A DNA stretch of 64,000 nt. It comes from Rhizosphaericola sp047606825. Lineage in GTDB: Bacteria; Bacteroidota; Bacteroidia; Chitinophagales; Chitinophagaceae. The translations under genes and the position numbers were made by a program. Under the pieces are notes generated by a model. That model was not told the origin of the DNA. It ran no database searches and saw only the letters and a program-made list of their open reading frames with translations. Of this stretch, positions 17,720-27,725 are shown in pieces (position 1 is the first letter of the stretch; every line of letters begins with the position of its first letter). The stretch lies in the NCBI GenBank assembly GCA_047606825.1, contig JASGDY010000060.1:14849-78848 (forward strand). Reading direction: 5' to 3'.

Positions 17720-20700
17720 TTGTTCAACAAGAAATTTTTTACTTTTCTGATACTATTTTTTTGTCTGTTGGAGCCGTTTGTATCACGTAGCCAGCGGGAC
17801 AGCCTACCCTACCCTGTTCAGGACAGGCGAGGCAGTTGGCTGTTCAGCCAGAGCCGCAGCCCTTTTGACATACGGGACACCGGGCTGCTGACAAGAAAAG
17901 TCGAACTGGACTCCGCCACCGGACAATACATCCTCTATGAAAAAATAGGCGACGACTATTATCGAATGCCAACGGAGCTGACACTTGACCAGCTTTTGCT
18001 GTTACAGGGACGGACGGCGGAAATCCAGTATTTCAACGACAAATCCAGAGCACTCGACTTGCTCAACCTGAAACAGAAACGACCCAAACCTCGTATTTCC
18101 GATAATTTCTTCAACAGGATTTTTGGTGTCCTCCCTTCGAAAACCACGCAAACCGGGGATTCCAGCAAACTACCCAAGCTGGTCGACATCCGTCCCCAGG
18201 GAAACATCGATCTGAAGCTAGGCTACCAAGGCCAGTATGTCAACAACCCGACCTTGTCGGAAAATGCACGCAGCACTGGCGGTTTTGACATGGATGCCGA
18301 CATGAACATCAACGTAATGGCGGACATCGGCAGCAAGATGACCCTCCCGATCAGTTGGAACTCACAGTCAACCTTTGACTTTGAAAACCAGCTCAAGCTC
18401 CGCTACAACGGCTATGACGACGAAATCCTCAAGTCCATCGAGGCGGGCAACATCTCCTTCCAGAGCAAAGGAACACTGATGAGTAGCATGCAAAACCTGA
18501 TGGGAGTCAAGGCCAGCCTACAGTTTGGTAAACTGTTTGTGACCGCCGCCGTTGCCACGTCCCGCTCACAAACACAGTCGCTGACGTTGCAGAACGGTGG
18601 TGTCTCGCAGACCATCAACAAAATGCTGGACGACTACGACGAAAACAGAAACTTCCTGTTGGGGCAATATTTTAAAAACAAGTTCAACTACAACATGGCC
18701 AACCTGCCCGTCACGCGCAGCCAGGTCAACATCACCCGCATGGAAGTGTGGGTCACCAACCGGACAAGCACCACTACCAACGCGCGCAATGTCGTGGGTC
18801 TGATGGATCTCGGCGAGTCAAGCCCGTACAATACCAACATACACACCGTCGGACAGGGAGCTTTGCCCTACAATGCCATCAACGATATCTATACCAAGAT
18901 AGCCAACAGCAGCATGGCGCGCAATGGTTCGCTGGCTTCCACATTTTTGCAGTCGCAGGGACTTACGCCGGTGCAGGATTTTGAAAAAGTATATGCACGC
19001 CTGTTGACACAAGGCACGGACTACACATTTAATCCGTCGATTGGTTTCATAGCACTCAACGCGCAGTTACAATCGGACGACGTGTTGGGCGTAGCGTACC
19101 AATATACTTACAATGGCAAGACATACCAAGTGGGCGAGTTTTCCTCGGACGTGGCACTGGATTCCAGCACAGGCATACAGAAAGTGCTGTACCTGAAACT
19201 GTTGAAAGCGACATCACAACGCATCAACCTCCCCATCTGGAGACTGATGATGAAAAATGTCTATACGCTGGACGTTTCACAGGTGGACAGCAGCAGTTTT
19301 AGGCTGAGTGTTTACTACAAAGACATTTCTGGCGCGGCAAACCGCTCCCTGCCGGAATCCTCACCAGAGACATCGGGACTGTCCATATTGCGCATTGTCA
19401 ACGGAGACCGCCTCAACTCGATTGGCAATCCGCAGCCAGACGGCAACTTTGACTATCTCAACGGTTTTACGGTATTGCCGCAGCAGGGAAGGGTCGTCTT
19501 TCCGGTGCTGGAGCCGTTCGGACACGACCTGGATTCTTTGGCATACAATGGGGTCGACGCTTCTATTGCGCAGAAATACGTCTACAACGCCTTGTACGAC
19601 AGCATCAAGACCGTTGCGCAGACTTACACCAACCTTGACCGGTTTGCCCTGATGGGTACGGTCAAAGGCAGCTCGTCCTCCACCATTTCCCTTGGCACGG
19701 TCAACATCCCGCAGGGATCGGTAACAGTTACCGTCGGAGGACAGCTTTTGGTGGAAAACACGGACTACACCATCGACTATTCCAGTGGAACCTTACAACT
19801 GCTGAACCAGGCCATCATCGCATCCGGACAGTCTGTCAATGTACAGTTTGAGGACAACACCACGACAACCATGCAGCGCAGTTTCTTGGGGCTACGCATG
19901 GACTACGTCGCCAACAAAAACCTTTCCATCGGTGCCACGATAGAAAAACTGACTGAACGTCCCTACACCTCTCAGGTTTTGTACGGTGAAGACCCAATCG
20001 ACAACACGATGTATGGCGTGGACTTTAACTACAAGTCCGAACTGCCGGGTCTGACACGCTGGCTCAACAAGCTACCCAACTATTCTTCGAAGGCGATGAG
20101 TACCATCAACGCCTACGGGGAAGCTGCCCTGCTCAAACCAGGACAGCCATCGCAGATCGGGTCTGGCGCGCAGGCATCGGTCTATATCGACAATTTTGAA
20201 AGTGCCAGCAGCGGCTATGACCTCCGCTACCCGCTTACTTCCTGGGCATTGGCTTCCACGCCGTCTGGCAACGGGCTTTTTCCGGAAGCGACGCTGATTG
20301 ATTCTTTGGCATACAACAACAACAGGTCAAAAATTGCCTGGTACAACATCGAAGCCGTGCTCCAGGATAAAAACAACTCCAACAATCCGTTGAGAAACAA
20401 CCTGTCGGCATTAAGTGACCTGCGCGCAAGGGCAGTCTACAACGAAGAACTTTTTCCCGAACAGAGCACCACGACGTCAACGACACAGTTGACCACATTT
20501 GACGTATCTTACTACCCAACAGAAAGGGGGCCGTACAATTTCAACACGTCCACGTCTGAGCTGGACAGGTATGGACGTTTCAAAAGCCCAAAGACAAAAT
20601 GGGGCGGGTTGATGCGTGCCATACCGCAGACTGACTTTGAAACACAGAACGTCGAATACATCGAGTTTTGGGTACAGGATCCTTTTCTGTACAAGCCGAC

Positions 20701-23700
20701 AAGCATCGGTGGAAAGCTGATATTCAACCTCGGCAACGTCAGCGAGGATATATTGAAGGATGGAAAACATTTTTACGAAAATGGCCTCTCTACGCCTACC
20801 ACGACGACCATAGAGGACAGTACCACCGTCTGGGGAAAAGTGCCGCTCAACTCCATACAATTGACCAACGCGTTCAGCAATACTGCCTCCGACCGACCTT
20901 ACCAGGACGTCGGCATGGACGGTCTTACCGACGCGGGCGAAAAACGAAAACGGGCAGACTACCTGTCCAAAGTCGCCAGTATGTATGGCACCGGTTCACC
21001 TTTTTACCTGTTGGCACTAGCTGACCCGTCCAATGACAACTATCAATGGTACCGGGACGAGCGTTTCGACAACGCCAACAGCAACATACTCACACGTTAC
21101 AAAAACTACAACAACCCACAGGGCAACTCTGCCATCGCCACCAATTCGGCTTATTCGCCGGCAGCGACCACATACCCGGACAACGAAGACCTCAACGGTG
21201 ACAATACGCTCAACGAAAGCGAGGACTATTTCGAATACGACCTCAGCCTGACACCCAATATGGAAATCGGCGACGGCTATATCGTGGACAAAAGAACCAT
21301 CACGCCCAAACTGGCAAATGACAGTGCCGCCACCGAAAACTGGTACCTGTTCAGGATTCCCGTCAAGGATTACGACAGCGTCGTCGGTTCAATCTCCGAT
21401 TTTAAATCGATTCGTTTCATAAGGATGTACCTCACCGGGTTTGAGGATTCTGTGACATTGCGTTTTGCACGGTTAAACCTAGTCAAGAACCAATGGCGCA
21501 GCTTTACCTATTATCTTGATACGACGGGCAGCTACACGTCCTTGCCGACAACCTCCGTCACGACCCTGGATGTCTCATCTGTCAACCTGGAGGACAACAG
21601 TGGTCGCTTGCCGATTCCCTACAAAATGCCGCCAGGCGTGGAACGCATCCAATCCCTTGCCAACAATGGTGTCAGCGTCTTGCAGAATGAGCAGTCCATG
21701 ACCCTGCACGTAACCAACCTACAAAAAGGAGACGCGCGCGCTGTCATCAAAGGTATGAACTTGGACTTGCGCCGCTATGGCCAGATGAACATGTGGATAC
21801 ACGCCGAATCCATCAACGGGCAACGGGCAGTCGCCGACTATGAGCTGAATGCCGTCATCCGTATCGGCCAGGACTACCTCAGCAATTATTACGAAATCAA
21901 AATCCCGTTGCACATCACCGCCGCGGCCGCGGCCGCCTCAGCCGAACAGATATGGCCTACGGCCAACGAACTCAGCCTCGCTTTGCAGGATCTGGTGCAA
22001 CTGAAACTGCGCAGAAACAACAGCGGGCAGTCTACAACGACGATTTACCGTGAAACCGCCAGCAACGGACAGATAATGTCCGTCATGGGCAATCCCAATA
22101 TTGCTGGGGTCACAAGCTACCTTATTGGTATCGAAAATCCGAACACCAGCGAGGCGTTGAGCGCGGAAATGTGGGTCGACGAACTTCGCCTTTCGGATAT
22201 CGACAACTCTGGCGGGTGGGCAGCCCTTGGCAGGGTGGACATGCAGTTGGCAGACCTCGGCACACTTTCCATTTCGGGGAATACATATAGTGCCGGCTGG
22301 GGAAGTATCGACCAAAGCATCAACGAAAGATCCATGTCCAGCATGTTACAGATCGATGCTGCCACCAACTTGAACATAGGCAAGCTATTCCCCCATCGGA
22401 TGGGATTTTCCATTCCGGTATATGCCAGTTTCAACAGGACGGTCCTCACGCCCAAATACGACCCTTACGACCAGGATGTGTTGTATAAAACCAAATTGGC
22501 GCTGGCGGGTTCCAAAGCAGCCAAGGATTCCATCCGAAATATATCCCTGGACCAATCCACTACCAAAATGTTCAGCTTTTCGAACGTTCGTTTTGGGCAG
22601 ATGTCGATGCATCCTAAACTGTGGGACTTGAGCAATTTTGACTTCAGCTATTCATACAGCAGCATCGTACAGTCCAGCCCGACCATACAGAGCAACGAAA
22701 TCACGCGGTACCAAGGCGGATTTGGCTACACATTCAACGGGCAGGACCATTTTTACTATCCTTTCCGCAAGCTGTTCAGAAACAAGTCCCCCTGGCTCAC
22801 ATTGTTGCGCGATTTCAACATCAACCCTATCCCGTCGCTGATGAGTTTCAGGGTCAATGTCGACCGCCAGATGGGCGTGTACATGCCGCGCTCCATCGTG
22901 TTGCAGGGAAGCAACTACGTCCAGTTGCCGACCGACACGACCTACGACAAATACTTCCTGATGAACCGCTACTACAACCTACGCTGGCAGCTTTCCAAAA
23001 ACCTCAACCTCGACTACTCTGCCATCAACAACTCTGTGGTGGACGAACCTTATGGCGCGCTGGATACGAAAGCCAAAAGAGACTCCGTCTGGCAAAATTT
23101 CTGGAAAGGTGGGCGCACCATCACTTTCCAGCAGCGTTCCGTATTGAGCTACAACCTGCCGCTGGAAAAGCTGCCCCTGACCGACTGGATACGTGCACAG
23201 TACAATTACTCCACCAGCTACAACTGGATTGCCGCCAACCTGTTGGCAAAAGATTTGGGCAATATCGTGGAAAACAGCCGACAAGGAACTTTGCAGGCCG
23301 ACATTGACTTTACAAGGCTGTACAACAAATCAGCATTTCTGCGAAAGGCCAACGAGGACCCACCTCAAAACAGCAAAACAGCAAACGGAAATATTTCTTC
23401 TAATGCCGTCGTGCCGAAAGCTATCAGCGACACGGCACACATGCAGTTGCCAGCCCGCGATTCCGTCACCTACGGCTTGCACGGCGCAGCGAAAAGACTG
23501 GCATTAAAAAAATGGCGTGCCCTGCGCCGCGCCATCCGCCGCGCAAAAAGAATAGAAAAAGCCTTATTGAGACAATACAACATCTACGGATTGGTCAAAA
23601 CGAGCGCACAGATACTGACCCTCGTCAAGCACATCAACATTCAATACAACAGTGGCTACAACAGCCGTGTGCCGGGCATCATGAGCTCTCCCGACAATTT

Positions 23701-25012
23701 TGGCAATGACTGGAAAACCAAGAGTCCGGGACTGGGTTATTCCCTGTTAGGCAAACAGCCCGACCGCGCATGGCTAGAGAACCTCGCGGCCAGGGGACTG
23801 CTGTCGGCGGACTCGCTGTTCAACGACGTATTTACGCAGAGCTACACGCAGACGGTCAATATAACGGCGCAATTGCAACCGTTGAAAAACCTCAATATCG
23901 ACCTGACGCTCCAAAAGTCCTTTTCGCAGCAGTACAACGAGCTGTTCAAGGACACGCTGGGCAACGGCGTATTTGAACACTTGAGCCCTTATGCAGCGGG
24001 CGGTTTCAACATTTCCTATATTTCCTTCAAGACCATGTTTGGCAAACAGAGCAAGACAGGGTCGTCCAAGCTGTTCCAGAATTTTTCCAATTTCCGTACC
24101 ATCATCTCCCAACGGATGGGCGCACTCAACGGTTACTCGCAGGGAACGGACGCCGACGGCTATGCCAATGGTTACGGCCGCTATGCGCAGGACGTATTGA
24201 TTCCCGCGTTTATTGCAGCTTATTCGGGCAAAAACCCCAATTCCGTTTCCTTGGTAAAAGAAAGCTTCGTGTCTGTGAAGACCAACCCGCTAGGCAACAT
24301 GTTCCCCCTGCCCAACTGGCGAATCACCTACACCGGACTGGCGAATATCCCAGCACTGTCCTCCCTGTTTTCCAACATCACGCTGACCCATGCTTACAAT
24401 GCCACCTTGGGCATGAACAGCTTCACCAGTGCATTGGACTATTATGACCCGTTGCACCTCGGTACGCCGGGATTCATCAACACGACGACGGGCAACTTTA
24501 TCCCGTTTTACATGATTCCCAATATCACGATTACGGAACAGTTCCAGCCCTTGATCGGACTGGACATAACGACGACCAGCCAGAACAACCTGCGCTTCCA
24601 GTATGCCAAAAGCCGGACGCTGAGCCTGAGCCTGACCGACTACCAGGTCAGCGAGGTCAACAGTACGCAGTACACCATCGGCGGTAGCTGGCGCAAACGC
24701 AACGCCAACCTGCTCTTCCTTCCCGGAAGCCGCAAAGCCAAACAGGGCAACGACCTCAATATCTCAGTGGACCTGGCATACAGGAACGACTTGCAGAACA
24801 ACAGCGTATTGGACCAGTCCAGTTCGTACAGCACGGGCGGACAGAAGGTGATTTCCATTTCGCCGTCCATCGACTACATCTTGAACAACCGCATCAACCT
24901 CAAGCTGTATTTTGACCAGCAAAGGGTCATTCCCTACATCTCCACGACATACCCGACGACGACGACATCGGCCGGCTTGCAGATTAGGATTTCCCTGGCA
25001 GGTGAGCCATAG
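17720..25012 (+). CDS. sprA: T9SS outer-membrane translocon SprA
   Basis: 2430 residues, in line with known SprA (about 2400). The start is a TTG at 17720: an in-frame stop lies 13 bp upstream (TAA 17705-17707) and the signal peptide begins MFNKKFFTFLILFFCLLEPF directly. SprA forms the giant outer-membrane barrel through which T9SS cargo leaves the cell; it also affects gliding in motile species. Typical blocks: DIRPQGNIDLKLGYQGQYVNNP, WNSQSTFDFENQLKLRYNG, ANLPVTRSQVNITRMEVWVTN, AEMWVDELRLSD, INPIPSLMSFRVNVDRQMG, LPNWRITYTGL. A poly-Ala stretch (near residue 1400) is encoded by a GCGGCC-type repeat, and a strongly basic helix (near 1920-1950, KRLALKKWRALRRAIRRAKR) is an insert. Confidence 0.96.
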   Translation: MFNKKFFTFLILFFCLLEPFVSRSQRDSLPYPVQDRRGSWLFSQSRSPFDIRDTGLLTRKVELDSATGQYILYEKIGDDYYRMPTELTLDQLLLLQGRTAEIQYFNDKSRALDLLNLKQKRPKPRISDNFFNRIFGVLPSKTTQTGDSSKLPKLVDIRPQGNIDLKLGYQGQYVNNPTLSENARSTGGFDMDADMNINVMADIGSKMTLPISWNSQSTFDFENQLKLRYNGYDDEILKSIEAGNISFQSKGTLMSSMQNLMGVKASLQFGKLFVTAAVATSRSQTQSLTLQNGGVSQTINKMLDDYDENRNFLLGQYFKNKFNYNMANLPVTRSQVNITRMEVWVTNRTSTTTNARNVVGLMDLGESSPYNTNIHTVGQGALPYNAINDIYTKIANSSMARNGSLASTFLQSQGLTPVQDFEKVYARLLTQGTDYTFNPSIGFIALNAQLQSDDVLGVAYQYTYNGKTYQVGEFSSDVALDSSTGIQKVLYLKLLKATSQRINLPIWRLMMKNVYTLDVSQVDSSSFRLSVYYKDISGAANRSLPESSPETSGLSILRIVNGDRLNSIGNPQPDGNFDYLNGFTVLPQQGRVVFPVLEPFGHDLDSLAYNGVDASIAQKYVYNALYDSIKTVAQTYTNLDRFALMGTVKGSSSSTISLGTVNIPQGSVTVTVGGQLLVENTDYTIDYSSGTLQLLNQAIIASGQSVNVQFEDNTTTTMQRSFLGLRMDYVANKNLSIGATIEKLTERPYTSQVLYGEDPIDNTMYGVDFNYKSELPGLTRWLNKLPNYSSKAMSTINAYGEAALLKPGQPSQIGSGAQASVYIDNFESASSGYDLRYPLTSWALASTPSGNGLFPEATLIDSLAYNNNRSKIAWYNIEAVLQDKNNSNNPLRNNLSALSDLRARAVYNEELFPEQSTTTSTTQLTTFDVSYYPTERGPYNFNTSTSELDRYGRFKSPKTKWGGLMRAIPQTDFETQNVEYIEFWVQDPFLYKPTSIGGKLIFNLGNVSEDILKDGKHFYENGLSTPTTTTIEDSTTVWGKVPLNSIQLTNAFSNTASDRPYQDVGMDGLTDAGEKRKRADYLSKVASMYGTGSPFYLLALADPSNDNYQWYRDERFDNANSNILTRYKNYNNPQGNSAIATNSAYSPAATTYPDNEDLNGDNTLNESEDYFEYDLSLTPNMEIGDGYIVDKRTITPKLANDSAATENWYLFRIPVKDYDSVVGSISDFKSIRFIRMYLTGFEDSVTLRFARLNLVKNQWRSFTYYLDTTGSYTSLPTTSVTTLDVSSVNLEDNSGRLPIPYKMPPGVERIQSLANNGVSVLQNEQSMTLHVTNLQKGDARAVIKGMNLDLRRYGQMNMWIHAESINGQRAVADYELNAVIRIGQDYLSNYYEIKIPLHITAAAAAASAEQIWPTANELSLALQDLVQLKLRRNNSGQSTTTIYRETASNGQIMSVMGNPNIAGVTSYLIGIENPNTSEALSAEMWVDELRLSDIDNSGGWAALGRVDMQLADLGTLSISGNTYSAGWGSIDQSINERSMSSMLQIDAATNLNIGKLFPHRMGFSIPVYASFNRTVLTPKYDPYDQDVLYKTKLALAGSKAAKDSIRNISLDQSTTKMFSFSNVRFGQMSMHPKLWDLSNFDFSYSYSSIVQSSPTIQSNEITRYQGGFGYTFNGQDHFYYPFRKLFRNKSPWLTLLRDFNINPIPSLMSFRVNVDRQMGVYMPRSIVLQGSNYVQLPTDTTYDKYFLMNRYYNLRWQLSKNLNLDYSAINNSVVDEPYGALDTKAKRDSVWQNFWKGGRTITFQQRSVLSYNLPLEKLPLTDWIRAQYNYSTSYNWIAANLLAKDLGNIVENSRQGTLQADIDFTRLYNKSAFLRKANEDPPQNSKTANGNISSNAVVPKAISDTAHMQLPARDSVTYGLHGAAKRLALKKWRALRRAIRRAKRIEKALLRQYNIYGLVKTSAQILTLVKHINIQYNSGYNSRVPGIMSSPDNFGNDWKTKSPGLGYSLLGKQPDRAWLENLAARGLLSADSLFNDVFTQSYTQTVNITAQLQPLKNLNIDLTLQKSFSQQYNELFKDTLGNGVFEHLSPYAAGGFNISYISFKTMFGKQSKTGSSKLFQNFSNFRTIISQRMGALNGYSQGTDADGYANGYGRYAQDVLIPAFIAAYSGKNPNSVSLVKESFVSVKTNPLGNMFPLPNWRITYTGLANIPALSSLFSNITLTHAYNATLGMNSFTSALDYYDPLHLGTPGFINTTTGNFIPFYMIPNITITEQFQPLIGLDITTTSQNNLRFQYAKSRTLSLSLTDYQVSEVNSTQYTIGGSWRKRNANLLFLPGSRKAKQGNDLNISVDLAYRNDLQNNSVLDQSSSYSTGGQKVISISPSIDYILNNRINLKLYFDQQRVIPYISTTYPTTTTSAGLQIRISLAGEP

Positions 25013-25057
25013 GATGGCCGGCGGTCAGTCGTCGGAATGTTCGTATTTTTACACGCT

Positions 25058-25534
25058 ATGAACCGAAAAGAAAATTTCACGATACGCAAAGCCGTCAGGG
25101 AAGACTGTGCGCAGATGCTGGGGCTGGTGCACGAGCTGGCATTGTTCGAAAGAGCACCACAGGAAGTGACTGTTACGCTGGAACACTTTGAGGAAAGCGG
25201 TTTTGGCAAAAATCCCGTGTGGTGGGGCTTCGTCGCGGAAACGGAAGAAAACAACGGAACAAAAATCATTGCCCTTGCCGTCTACTACATACGCTATTCC
25301 ACGTGGAAGGGACAGACCATGTACCTAGAAGACCTTATCGTGACGGAACGTTACCGCCGCTTCGGTATCGGACAAAAATTGCTGGACGCGCTCACGCAGG
25401 AAGCGCGAGACAGAAACCTGCCTTTCATCCAATGGCAAGTATTGGAATGGAACGAACCCGCCATCCTTTTCTACAAAAAGAACAATGCGGAACTGGATGC
25501 TGAGTGGATTAACTGCAAGGTGAGTGTGGGCTAG
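25058..25534 (+). CDS. GNAT family N-acetyltransferase
   Basis: 158 residues from ATG 25058 (MNRKENFTIRKAVREDCAQM); the frame is open 21 bp further but the added residues are hydrophobic and not family-like. The GNAT core is clear: MLGLVHELALFERAP, then YYIRYSTWKGQTMYLEDLIVTERYRRFGIGQKLLDAL (acetyl-CoA motif A, RRFGIG for QRxGxG/A) and FIQWQVLEWNEPAILFYKKNNAE. Closest in layout to diamine (spermidine) acetyltransferase-like enzymes. Substrate not deducible. Begins 45 bp after sprA and may be read through from it. Confidence 0.9.
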   Translation: MNRKENFTIRKAVREDCAQMLGLVHELALFERAPQEVTVTLEHFEESGFGKNPVWWGFVAETEENNGTKIIALAVYYIRYSTWKGQTMYLEDLIVTERYRRFGIGQKLLDALTQEARDRNLPFIQWQVLEWNEPAILFYKKNNAELDAEWINCKVSVG

Positions 25535-25709
25535 GGTAAAATAAAAAACATATATTTGCTGTAGAAAACCGAGACGCATGCTATACCAAAATATATTGCT
25601 TGCTAAAACGTTTCCGCCTAGTTTAGTAGTGCCTAAGGGGTAAAGATGTCCCTTTTATCCCAACACTAATTTACCCATTAGGCAGTACAGAAACCAAATA
25701 TGAATCGCA

Positions 25710-26279
25710 ATGAAAAAGAAGTGCATTTACCAATCCTTGTCAGTGGCCGTATTTGGTACTGCAATCAGCAAAAACATAGCGGCACAGACTACCATACGGC
25801 ATTCAGAAATATCCATAGGCTCCGAATACGCAATCCCTGTCGGAAGCTTCTCGGATGGGGCGGAATATGGATTAGGCGGGTCGCTAAAATACACCTACCA
25901 TATCAACGAACGCTATGGCATAAGCCTACAATCCGGAGTGGCCAGGTATAAGTACAAAGGCAATTTCTATGATTATAGCTTTCTTAATGACAATAGCTAC
26001 AATCCTGAATATGAAAAAGACCTGAGCTTTACCGCCATTCCCATCAAACTAGGTGGTCATTTACAATACAAAAACTTTTTTGTCGAACCACAGATTGGAC
26101 TCACTTTTTTTGCGGACAATGAGACTTCTTTTCAGAATGGGTCGACAACACTGGCCATTGGCATAGGCTATTATATCCTCAAAAACCTGCGGGCGTCTGT
26201 CAGGTACGAACGTTGGGACAAGGGAGGTCCGGATGCTTCCTTTATCGGAATCGGTGTTGCTTACGCCTTTTGGGAATAG
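25710..26279 (+). CDS. Outer-membrane beta-barrel (porin-like) protein
   Basis: 189 residues. Signal peptide (MKKKCIYQSLSVAVFGTAISKNIAAQ), then alternating beta-strands typical of small OmpA-like barrels: ISIGSEYAIPVGSFSDGAEYGLGGSLKYTYHINERYGISLQSGVARY, IPIKLGGHLQYKNFFVEPQIGLTFF and the terminal ASVRYERWDKGG...IGIGVAYAFWE ending with an aromatic/charged pair. No peptidoglycan-binding domain. Function unknown; outer membrane. Confidence 0.8.
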   Translation: MKKKCIYQSLSVAVFGTAISKNIAAQTTIRHSEISIGSEYAIPVGSFSDGAEYGLGGSLKYTYHINERYGISLQSGVARYKYKGNFYDYSFLNDNSYNPEYEKDLSFTAIPIKLGGHLQYKNFFVEPQIGLTFFADNETSFQNGSTTLAIGIGYYILKNLRASVRYERWDKGGPDASFIGIGVAYAFWE

Positions 26280-26438
26280 TGGGTAGCATCAAAGGTTTGG
26301 GTGTCTTTACAGAAGTTGAGCATTGTATCATTTACAGTCAATAGCCAAATATGAATCGACCGCCAACGTTTCCCCAAAATTTCCCCTCCGCAATCCCGTT
26401 TTCCTTATTTTTACCGTTCCTAAACGGGTATTCCCAAT

Positions 26439-27536
26439 ATGAAGATATTAGACTGGTATATTGTCAAGAAATATGTTTCGACGTTTTTGTTCTCCATTTT
26501 CCTGTTTGCGATCATCTCGGTGGTGATCGACATCGGGGAAAAGACGGACGATTTTGTGTACAGCAAATGGACGCTTACGCAGATCGTCATGAACTACTAC
26601 ATTGCGTTCGTGCCGCATATCGTCGCGTTGCTGTTTCCGCTGTTTGTCTTTATCGCGGTGATTTTTTTCACGTCCAAGATGGCGGGTAGGGTAGAGGTCA
26701 TTGCCATATTGGCGAGTGGCACCAGTTTTACGCGTTTTTTACGTCCTTTTTTTTTGACGAGTGTCGTGTTGGCGGGTGTTCTGTACTACATGAACGGTTA
26801 TGTCATCCCCAAGGCCGACATCAAGGTAGCGTATTTCAACGATGTGTATGTGCATCGCAACTCCAGTTATGACAAGCTGGTTGCCAACAATAGAAAGCCC
26901 AACCTCTACTACCGTATCGACTCTTTTACTTATGCGGGTATCCGCAACTTCGACACGACCAGCAAGCATGGGGGACCTTTTTACATGTACCGTATCAAGC
27001 ACGACTCGATGGACTACAACCTGCGTGCGGCGACCATCCGATGGGACACCGCCAAGCACAAATGGAAACTGCAAAACATCTTTGAACGGACCATCCACGG
27101 GATGAAGGAAACCATCAAGCAGACGCCCGAGCGGTTCATGCACTTTTCTTTCCAGCCATCCGACCTAAGTATTGACGACTATGCGCAGAACAAGATGACG
27201 ACACCGCAGCTCCGGCACCATGTCGAGATGGAGCGGCAGCGTGGCGGGGAAGACATCAATACGTTTGAGATAGAGCTGTACCGACGGCAGGCAACACCAA
27301 TTTCCGTCATCGTCCTGACGATGATAGGCGCCGTCATCGCCAGCCGAAAAGTACGCGGCGGCAGCGGTGCGCACCTCGCCATCGGTTTTGTGGCGGGAGC
27401 CGTTTTTATATTGATGGATCGCTTTTCAACGATATTCTCCACCAAGGGCCATTTCCCTCCTTTGATAGCGGCATGGCTGCCCAACATGGTGTTTTCCCTT
27501 GTGGCACTTTATCTATATCGGACGGCGCCGAAATAG
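26439..27536 (+). CDS. LptF/LptG family permease
   Basis: 365 residues. Three N-terminal membrane helices (about 13-32, 52-80, 102-121), a periplasmic beta-jellyroll region (about 125-290), then C-terminal helices (about 285-345), the YjgP/YjgQ layout. Starts MKILDWYIVKKYVSTFLFSIFLFAIISVVIDIGEK, a characteristic family N-terminus. LptF and LptG form the membrane part of the ABC transporter that extracts LPS from the inner membrane and passes it to LptC/A. Whether this copy is F or G is not decidable here. An isolated gene, followed by citrate synthase after about 190 bp. Confidence 0.92.
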   Translation: MKILDWYIVKKYVSTFLFSIFLFAIISVVIDIGEKTDDFVYSKWTLTQIVMNYYIAFVPHIVALLFPLFVFIAVIFFTSKMAGRVEVIAILASGTSFTRFLRPFFLTSVVLAGVLYYMNGYVIPKADIKVAYFNDVYVHRNSSYDKLVANNRKPNLYYRIDSFTYAGIRNFDTTSKHGGPFYMYRIKHDSMDYNLRAATIRWDTAKHKWKLQNIFERTIHGMKETIKQTPERFMHFSFQPSDLSIDDYAQNKMTTPQLRHHVEMERQRGGEDINTFEIELYRRQATPISVIVLTMIGAVIASRKVRGGSGAHLAIGFVAGAVFILMDRFSTIFSTKGHFPPLIAAWLPNMVFSLVALYLYRTAPK

Positions 27537-27725
27537 TTGCTAAAAATTACAAATTTTACAAAACGACAATCGGAAAATAAATTGCCATGCCTTATCTTTA
27601 CGCAATCCTAATGATATAGGTTGCCATGGGCTGAGCTTTAGTTTCTTCCTTTGTTCGTAGACTCTTCGTTGCTTTTGGCAATCTTGTATCAGATATTTTT
27701 AGAAAAGCATAGAAAATTTGCATCA

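Noticed and set aside
21910..21945. GCGGCC repeat in sprA as a regulatory or recombination site
   Set aside because: It only encodes a poly-Ala run inside the SprA frame; simple low-complexity coding sequence.
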